From Apiosordaria backusii (Eukaryota > Ascomycota > Sordariomycetes > Sordariales > Lasiosphaeriaceae): a DNA stretch of 64,000 nucleotides. Made by a program: the position numbers and the translations under genes. This document shows, in pieces, positions 56,647 to 64,000 of the stretch (position 1 is the first letter of the stretch; each line of letters starts with the position of its first letter). The stretch lies in the NCBI GenBank assembly GCA_030549205.1, contig JAUKTV010000006.1, positions 62,001-126,000 of the forward strand, in the 5' to 3' direction. The notes beneath the pieces are model-generated. The model was given only the letters and a program-made list of their open reading frames with translations. It made no database searches and was not told the DNA's origin.

Positions 56647-57409
56647 TTTGGTTCCTTGGGTGCCTCAGCAATACTGGTGAGGGCTTCGGTTGCCGATGAA
56701 TTGGGCAATTGATGGGGTCCGGCCTACGAAGAGAAGTAGGGCTCGGAAAATGGGTCGACTGGCTGGCTGAGGCAGATCGAAACGGTGGTCGGTTTGCTCG
56801 TAGTGGCAGCCTTTCTCCGGGACAGTTTGGAGGGGCTGGCGAGCTCAAACTCTTGACGATCAGAAAAAGGGCAGCGCGAAATAGCTGGCGCATACAAAGG
56901 GGCCTTATTCTGCAGTAAAAATCGATGAAAGCGATGAATTCCGAAGTGAATTCTGCGCGAAATGGCACATAACCCAATGAGATAAAAACGTTGCTTGCTT
57001 GAGAGAAGAAATCAACTACTGAGCAGACCTGCGGAAAAGCTAACTGGCCCAGGTTGGTCCAAGCTCCCTGGCGGAGCGACCTGGTGGTGGCCCACACAAC
57101 AGGTGTCTACAGCGCAAAGCCTGGTCCTGACGAGTGAAGCCCGACGTCATGCTACAGCCTGAGGCCGTCCTCCTGCTTCCTCACTCGTCCATCCTGATCA
57201 GCATCGGCTTACTACCTTTTATCACTTCTTGGCCAACGTTCATATCATGGTCAGACATGCTCGAATTCGACTGCAGTGCCCGTCCACGGTTACAAACTTT
57301 GCACCAGAGACACCTGACCCGCGGGTGTTATTGAAAGCCAGGGGCCAGATTTCTACGATACATGACCACACTCCGCACCCCCTCCCGCTGTTGCCCGTCA
57401 ATAGGTATC
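56647..57409. other. no gene recognised
   Basis: 5' leader of the Copia remnant or unrelated DNA. The minus-strand frame upstream of gag (56600-57097) has no motif, and no LTR end is visible. Confidence 0.4.
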
Positions 57410-58030
57410 CTATGCCTCCTTGGCCCACTTCATCTCCCTGGCTATCTGTCTCTTCTCGTCATCATCGAAGTCATCCGTCAGCCCCAGCTTATCCCGTATC
57501 TCCTCCACCGTCTTGTTCAGGATCATGTTGACCATGGTGGTCTTTCCGCACAGTGACTGCAGGGCTGTGCCGTGAACTCCATGAAATCGCAAGCCTCTCT
57601 CCGGTCGGCTTCGGTCTCCGGTGGCTGTTCGTATTGGAACTTATCCTCGGCAGATTTTAGAGCATCTCCGACGGTAACATCATGAAGTTCTTGTCCCATT
57701 CTCCAATCTCGAGACTCTTTTTGAGGTAGGGCTCGGGCTCGTCGTCTTTGTGGTACTCTCACTACTCGACAATCTTTTTGAGGGTGGCACTGTTGTAGTT
57801 GCTGGCATTGAGCGGCCCCTCGTTCGCTTCGATCATGGGGTACCATTTCACCGCCTTGGCCCTGTCTGTCATTCTGTCAGCCTCGCAGCGATTTGGGCTG
57901 GAAATTCTGAGGTCGAAATACCGATTTGCACTTCCCCGTCGGAATCCCGGATGGTGATGATTACCTACTGTGTAGCCCCCTGGGGGCGGGGCCGACATCT
58001 CCGCCTCCATTGAGGTCTTGTCCTTGAGGT
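57410..58030 (-). pseudogene. degraded SKP1-like gene copy
   Basis: Read on the minus strand through frameshifts: VIITIRDSDGEVQIGISTSEF-like start, PMIEANEGPLNASNYNSATLKKIVE, EYHKDDEPEPYLKKSLEIGEWD, NFMMLPSEML, then LCGKTTMVNMILNKTVEEIRDKLGL ending DDEKRQIAREMKWAKEA. The order and spacing match Skp1 (V..EW CE.H..D, the DIxEWDxxF block, the CxTxxNMIxxKxxEEIR block and the ENEWA tail). Skp1 links F-box proteins to Cullin 1. At least two frameshifts and lost core residues show this is not a working copy; the real SKP1 should be elsewhere. Confidence 0.65.
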
Positions 58031-58675
58031 TTTCTTCCATTAATATTCTGCCGCTGTTGTGCCAGAATGATAGCCGCTTTCGTTGATTGTTGGCGCGCTT
58101 TTGGAGAAGGGATCCCTTTGAGAACTCGGGTATGCTTTTCATTGACTTCTTCTCCCGTATTGTGGCGGTGCAGGTGGTGGCATGCTCCCGTGGTCGAGAT
58201 GCAGTGGAGGTGCGGGTGCGGGTTCGCTCCTTCTCACCTTGCGCTTGTTGTCGCAGTGGGAGATTCCTCGCGCCATGCCCGTTGAATTGCCATCCTACCT
58301 GCTCCCCAACAACCCTCTCTCCTGGGCCTTCTCCCTGGACTCCTCCGTTGGTATTGGGGTTCACGTGGGTGGTTCTGATTACAAGGTGATCACAGTAAGG
58401 ATATCGAAAGAAGCGGGAAAGGTGATTGTATTGTTTTAATAATGAGGTTTACCTTGCCCAAAGAGGTTATACCATGATTCCTGGTGGAGCCACATTGTCC
58501 GCCCATCTATTCATCTCCGCGCCCGGAGTCTGTCACCCAACCACCGTCGGGCGTCTGACTGCTCTGCAGCTACTCTCACCGTTTCGACTCACAACCCAGA
58601 CAGCCGAAGTCTCCCGTTACGGAAATTTGCTTTGCGCAGCCCGCTGCGCCTAGCGTTCTCTTCTGATAATCTTTC
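58031..58675. other. no gene recognised
   Basis: Upstream continuation of the Skp1-like remnant (Lys/Arg/Thr-rich minus-strand frame to 58364) and a short motif-free region. Confidence 0.35.
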
Positions 58676-59129
58676 ATATGTACGTAAGTCAGAACGAAAT
58701 GGTGCCTCGCCTTTTTGCGCTCGACTTTATTAGTTCCATCCGGTGTTCTGGTTTGCTAACCTACCTATGTCGGCCTCCTCAAGCCATCTGTCCCTCAGGC
58801 ACAGATGCTGAACCTATTGACGGCTGTCAATTCGCACCGTACTACCATCCCCGGTTCTGGGCTAGAAAGCGGCCAGAGCCTTGTCGCCATGGATTCCCGG
58901 CAGTCGACCCAACCTGATCCTTCCACCTCGTCCCGGCCTTTGGCGACTGCACAGCCTCCTCGCCGTCAGGGCCCTACCGCTGTGATTGACTCCAGAACGG
59001 TCCGCACCTCAAGCTGATGATCACTGACATGTACGTACAGCAATTCGACATGGTGCCTTGTTCTTGTTTTCAAATTTAGTTATTCTATCTCGTGTTTCAG
59101 TGTGCTAACTCATATCGGAGTTTTCAAGT
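58676..59129 (+). repeat. diverged direct duplication of about 100 bp
   Basis: The segments 58676-58775 and about 59029-59129 share the order ATGTACGTA, CAATTCGACATGGTGCCT-like, GTTCTGTT/GTGTTTCAG, GCTAACCTA/GCTAACTCATATCGG, then TCAAG. Each has an intron-like donor (GTACGT) and branch site (GCTAAC) and is followed by CAG-ATG. They may be duplicated introns upstream of the small gene at 59150. Confidence 0.45.
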
Positions 59130-59149
59130 CATGTGGCCTCCACGCGCAG

Positions 59150-59788
59150 ATGCCGGCCTCCTCCCCTTCTCGGTTGACATACCGTATTCCTGAGCGTCGA
59201 TACATGTTGTGGAGAAATAAGGCTGGCTTCTATTCAGACGATGATCGTTCTCCAACACGACCTGGTTATTCTTCAGACCCTACAGGACATTCCCACACAA
59301 CATGGGGAGCTATCATCCCCCCGAGCTATAACAGATCTGGCAACCGCACAACTCCTTGGATCTGTCCGATCAGGGGCTACACCAAACGTTGCTCCCGCAT
59401 CTCCAAGCTCGGTTACCACTTCAGGGTTAGTATCCCGTCTCTTCTGACCTGCTGCTGCCTGTCAGCGACCACACAAGACCCTTGCTGACAGTTACTCCAG
59501 AGCACGCATGATTACCTGCTCCTCAACGACAACCAGGATGGCACGCTGTCCGTTGTCGGTCGCCAGGACCGCGCCAACCCCGACTCGACCACCCAGTCTA
59601 TCGTCGTCTCTTGGAACCTGGTTACCCGTGTTGCCTTCCCATGTACAGGCAGGGTTGACTCGTCTCCCAATGACTTGTCCCCGGCGTCGCAGGGGACCGT
59701 ACCCGCTGTTCGCTATGTCGAGCAGCTCCCATCTCGGCCGGCGCGGTCAATGTTGCCTTGTTCGCGTGCCCGTCCAGCTCGCCTCTGA
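59150..59788 (+). CDS. possible two-exon gene, unknown function
   Basis: Exons 59150-59425 and 59501-59788 joined in phase 0 (GTTAGT donor, TTACTCCAG acceptor, 75-nt intron) encode 187 residues. Visible segments include PERRYMLWRNKAGFYSDDDR, GNRTTPWICPIRGYTKRCSR, ISKLGYHFR joined to STHDYLLLNDNQDGTLSVVG, and SIVVSWNLVTRVAFPC. Composition is protein-like through the splice junction, which supports the model. No domain is recognised. Further exons may lie upstream (58805-59020) behind similar intron-like segments. Confidence 0.4.
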
Positions 59789-61175
59789 CGATGGAGTTTG
59801 TTCACCGTCCCCACGGATCAGACTATTAGCTTCCTCCCAGCTCATTTGTACGATCTGAGGCTACATATAACTGCTTATCGATAAGTCTTATTTAGTTGTT
59901 TCAGCATAACTTCTTGGATTGCGGCGCATTGGCGCCACCTCGCAGTCTCCGGAATCCGGGCCTAGCTGAACAAATACTATCCTACAATATCTCATGTACC
60001 TGCAAGCCCATCTCGTGTCGCACATGGTGCGCTTGCTACGAGACTAATCGCTGGGTGGGGAGTCACTGGCGCATTGAACGTTAACCGCACATGGCGGCTG
60101 GGGAGGATTAAATTAATACAATACATGCTGCCTTTACCTGACTTGAGTGCGTATGCCCGTCGTCAAGTGGACTTCCTTTTGGCGAATTGACCCATCTCGG
60201 ACTCCAAAGCTGCATTCGATAAAACAGCCAACCAGCCCGAGTCCAATTTGTTGCCTGCCAACCTCGTCCCTGTGCCCTCTCCCCCGCTCTCGTCTATTGC
60301 TGAGGCTAATCGACTGTCCAAATCTCGCCGTCTTGGAACCGCTGGAGCTGTTCTGGTCTACCAACTACCTAGAGTTTACGCATGGTGGCGCCTGATTTTG
60401 CACCCTGAAGTAATACTCACCCGTCTTTTTATCGCCTCACCGCTGCAACGGTGAGAAAACACAACAACAACCACACCCACACCCACAGGCACTGGTCCAC
60501 AGGTGTAAGCCTGGGATCGAAGGTAAATAAACAACCTTGGAAGCCCCTGGTGACGACATAGCTGCACTTAGCAAGACACAGTATATCGACGCAATGGACT
60601 CACAATCCACATAAATGACACGGTCTGCCCTGGATCAGAGGGCCAGAAAGCCAGATACAGCAGCGTAGTGAGAGTATTTCAACAGAACCAGAAGTCGGTG
60701 TCTTGTCTACGGTAAAATGCCAGCTTATTTTTAATAGGAATCTTTCTTTGGAACTGTCAATTGTCACTGACGGAGTTCTGGTTCTTGCGAAGCTCTGATT
60801 TCCAGGTTATTGGAACGACTAAAAAGATTATATCAATTCTAATAGTAATAGTAGGCACCGGGCTCCATATCTCTAGCAATCATTCCGTCCATGGTTTCTC
60901 CTGATAATCATCACCCTAGTGTGGTATGTCTACTCGTTATCTGGATCCTTATCTTCTTAGGTAAGCATCGTCATGTGAAGCATCCTCCTCCCGATCAACA
61001 CCATCTCAAACAGCATCGTCACCTCCCTTATCTTGATCATTATCGTCATAATCATCTTTTAGTTATAATCATGACTCTGGCTGCTCTGGCCAGGTCCTGC
61101 CACCGACGGCCCCGCTTGTTCATGAATAGGTAGTTAGATATCTCCGTACCCCCCGAACCACGGATACCACAGGAG
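59789..61175. other. gene-free stretch
   Basis: Motif-free short ORFs. An ACACCCACACCC microsatellite occurs near 60472-60486. Nothing else is supported. Confidence 0.4.
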
Positions 61176-63510
61176 TCACAATAGTGAACTCTCTTTTCTC
61201 CATAGCCAGTCCCTCAACCTTTCCATAAAACGGTAGTCCTCTTCATCCACAGGTGAGTATATGCTGTCATGTCTATCCAGGCACATTTCTACTAACTCGG
61301 TGAAGACTGGTCCGCACTCTACATCCGTGAGAGCGTGCATACGTCGCTTTGCCTGTCTCACTAGCTCACCGAACTCCCCATTGGATCCTCCGGCTCCATC
61401 GTAGTCAAGTGCCAGACCTGTCCCAACCTGAAACAGAACCAGGCCAAGTTCCACCACTGGGTTAATCATAGCCTTTGCGAGTCCAGAGCCTATCCCCAGT
61501 GGCTGTTTTCCGTGACCTTTCCGTTCGCTAAGTCCAATGGAAAGAAATGGGCATAAGACTCTGGGCTGACGCTCCCTATCTTCATCTACCCACATACACT
61601 CGTGGCTGTCTCCATTCTTCGAATCACCAAGCAAAGAGTTACTCGTAGCCTGGTCAACATGGGTACTGGAGGAAGCGGTACAAGGGTCGGTGGGGGCGAG
61701 TGCGTAGAAAAGAACATTTTCAGGTCGAGGAAAGCGATTAGTGGCTTGCGATACAAGGGCGGTGTGCAGAAATGCCACAACTATGAGCCTCGCAACTTGA
61801 AGACGCTCGATAGCAGTAATCGTTGCATTATATGAGCTTGCCTGACTTTCGATACCGGAATCGGCAAGAGTCCCGAGCATATCTTTAAGAGACCTTATGG
61901 CCGTCCACGGACCACTTGTGTGGTAAATAAGTTGCTACACCAAGTCCACCGACGTGCTGATGGTACCAAGAGCCTTATACTCGTCCTGTTCGGATGCTTT
62001 CCCTTTTGTTGGTTGCCGAATGATAGTGGCAAGCGCAGTTGGTAGGCTACTAAGGCAAGCGGGCTGTAATGCTGTCGTGTTTAAGCCTGAGGCAAGCCCT
62101 GCCGTTGCATAGAGAAGGGCTGAAGGACTATCCATTGCGGGTGGACGGTTGTTTATTACTTTTCTTAACTTAAGATGTGCTTGTACTGCCTATGTAAACC
62201 GCTCCGAAAAGGTTGACCGTTGCATTTGTAAGGAAGTGTTTTCCGACTTTCCGTTAGTAACAGTTAGGTCTTCTTCCAGCAGTTCATCTGCGAGGTCTTC
62301 GGCAAGCTTTTCGGGTTCTTCGTTGACGAGAAGCGTAAAGGAACAGGCAAAGGCTTCAGCTGTCTGATGTTGATCTAAAGTAAATATATAAGGTTGATTT
62401 GCTCGGGCGATTGCTTTATATACACCTTTGACCGTCGTCTGAACGTTTCGAATCCTTAACATACGATTATCGAGGTCTGCGGAGCCTTCATCGTTGTTTA
62501 TGGTGTCTTGTAGCACAGGCGCTGGCTCGTTGATGCTACGTAACTCTAGTAAAGCGTTTAGCTCCGTGGTTCCTCGTTTAATCCCTTCAATTCCAAGGAA
62601 TACATCGGCACGATTATAGTCTGTCCACCGGGCCCGGTTGCATAATCCAAGAGCTGCTGGTCTTGCAGCAGCTTCGGTCGCAAGTGCTGTTTAACCTGCA
62701 ACTACCTTATCGAGAATTGGTAAAATAGTGATGGCCGCCACTACGGTGTCGTCGCTGGATATAGACGTGATCTCTAGGCCCTCTTTACCTCTTCTCCAGA
62801 ACCTTAGTTTCTCCAAACGCTTACGTCTAATTGTCGATCTCTTGGTTTCGCGCAAGCTGCCCTCCTCTACGGCTCGACCTATACTTTTGCCTAGTGCTCG
62901 GGCACTAGCTTCCTCCTCAATTTTCTTTTCTGACATCAAAGTATGTCAGCATAAGTGTAACACACGCCTCGTCGTCAACCCAAGTTGCAGATTTGTCAGA
63001 TTGAAAATGGTAGAGGATCGTGAGATCGTCTTGCAACTCACCTATGTCTTTATATTTCATCATCAATTCAGAGCACGTGACGAAGTGCCCTTAAATATCG
63101 CTCAGCTGTAATATAATAGCTTAGGTGAGGACATTTCCCTCATTCCCAAAGTCGTTTTTGAACCATACCATCTTCAACTCTGAGAGGGCTTCAAGCTTTG
63201 CAACCTAGATAAACAGCCGACGGTCGGCGGCAACCCAATCTTGATCAAACGTTTCTGACAGTTTATAGGTTTTATATGCTTTCATTGAACCCGATATAAG
63301 TGAGCTGAAAACTGAAAGCCTAGAAAGCGTAATTCTGGTGATTGTAAATGGATCTACCGCTATATCGGGCGAAAGGACCAAAGCGGATGCAAACTTCAGG
63401 ATCGGGTTCAGGGGGTGACTTGATTTTTTAGAAGCCCAGATGTAATATAGTGTATAAAGCCCGACAAAAAGATCTTGAATTGAAATAAGAGCACTTTCTA
63501 TGCTGAAATA
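61176..63510 (-). pseudogene. HeLo-type (prion-inhibition and propagation) protein, RIP-inactivated
   Basis: The N-terminal part on the minus strand reads SLISGSMKAYKTYKLSETFD, DWVAADRRLFI-stop-VAKLEAL, then after an intron (63106-63168) LSDI-stop-GHFVTCSELMM. After a second intron with perfect GTGAGT donor (62930-63041), EKKIEEEASARALGKSIGRA follows in the correct phase. This resembles the helical HeLo cell-death domain. One frame then runs to 61176: EGIKRGTTELNALLELRS, RIRNVQTTVKGVYKAIAR, LQVARLIVVAFLHTALVSQ and NPVVELGLVLFQVGTGLALD, DVECGPVFTELVEMCLDRHD, which fits the DUF7580-type C-terminal domain. The visible stops are TAG or TAA replacing CAG or CAA, with no frameshift: a pure C-to-T pattern. 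An extension to about 63510 is open but uncertain (ALISIQDLFVGLYTLYYIW). Confidence 0.6.
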
Positions 63511-64000
63511 AGGAGAAGCAAACAGCTCGAGTGAGAAGGGTTAAAGATTGGGAACGGACGTTCCTCTTTACATATGTGCTTAGCTAATTTACCTAAGACT
63601 CTCAAGCAACCGGGGCTTTGACGAGAATAAGCGCCGGGCTAGCTGTAGTATCACGAGCCAATAGAGACATCTTTATCGTGGCTTGTGATTCACTCCTCCA
63701 TTCTGATAGGTGTGGAAAAATCCAAGCCTTCTATCGTTATGCGGCGGTGATATTCATACATCTTGACAGTTGTTCTGATTGGGTTGAAATCCAATCACGC
63801 GTTTAATTGCATAAGGTCAGCCACCTGCGCCTCCTTACGTCACACATTTGGGGGGCAGTGTTGGGTACCTATCTAGGCATTCAAAGCTGGGGCCCCATCA
63901 GGAGAATGTATTGCCCAAGGGTTGCGGCAAACCCAGCGTCTATTCTCATTCTCATCAAGCGAATACTGATCATCATCACATGTTCCTATCTGCCTGCTTA
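63511..64000. other. no gene recognised
   Basis: Upstream flank of the dead HeLo-type gene; a short plus-strand ORF at 63618-63806 has no motif. The window ends here. Confidence 0.4.

Noticed and set aside
1..64000. tRNA and 5S rRNA genes
   Set aside because: I looked for A-box and B-box (GGTTCGAATCC-type) pairs by eye and found none with cloverleaf potential; a tRNAscan run would be decisive.
1..64000. CRISPR array or bacterial-type operons
   Set aside because: Spliceosomal introns and RIP show a fungal nuclear genome; no regularly spaced direct repeats with unique spacers are present.

Overview
The window comes from a filamentous ascomycete (Pezizomycotina, probably Sordariomycete-like). 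The genes have short introns (about 44-80 nt) with GTAAGT- or GTGAGT-type donors and CTAAC-type branch points. They sit beside an AT-rich island whose dead ORFs are broken mainly by TAG/TAA codons that replace CAG, CAA or TGG, the signature of repeat-induced point mutation (RIP). The contents are typical of such genomes: pogo/Fot1 and Copia elements, a DUF3435 recombinase and HeLo-type proteins.

Layout. (1) 1-9.5 kb is a conserved core block: an RGS-domain membrane protein, an alpha/beta hydrolase, N-myristoyltransferase, an unassigned membrane protein and one weak ORF. (2) 9.6-21.5 kb is an AT-rich RIP island. Its backbone is one long dead gene for a DUF3435 tyrosine recombinase (the family of Starship 'captains' and Cryptons). 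With the insertions removed, the tail of this gene reads in frame into two chromodomain-like modules. It was interrupted by two solo LTRs of family A, two pogo-type DNA transposons lying tail to tail, and family B LTRs nested inside those. A third family A LTR lies just 3' of the dead gene. Nearly every insertion still has perfect target-site duplications. (3) 21.5-33 kb is gene-poor, with a broken transposon-like gene and a dead TauD-type dioxygenase. (4) 33.0-42.2 kb is a compact cluster of apparently intact accessory genes: a kinase-TPR fusion, a kinase-pseudokinase protein, a 57-residue microprotein and a CorA-like membrane protein. (5) 42.2-64 kb is a graveyard: Rrn7-like and Skp1-like fragments, three Copia remnants, two copies of an 80-bp hairpin MITE with 5-bp duplications, one possible small gene and a RIP-killed HeLo-type gene.

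Reading of the whole. The recombinase reads rightwards, with core genes on its left and accessory, signalling and repeat-rich DNA on its right. That is the geometry expected at the left edge of a decayed Starship-like element. The kinase, adaptor-sized, CorA-like and HeLo-type genes look like parts of fungal non-self recognition or cell-death signalling. That functional link is inference: no right boundary is visible, and no similarity search could be run.
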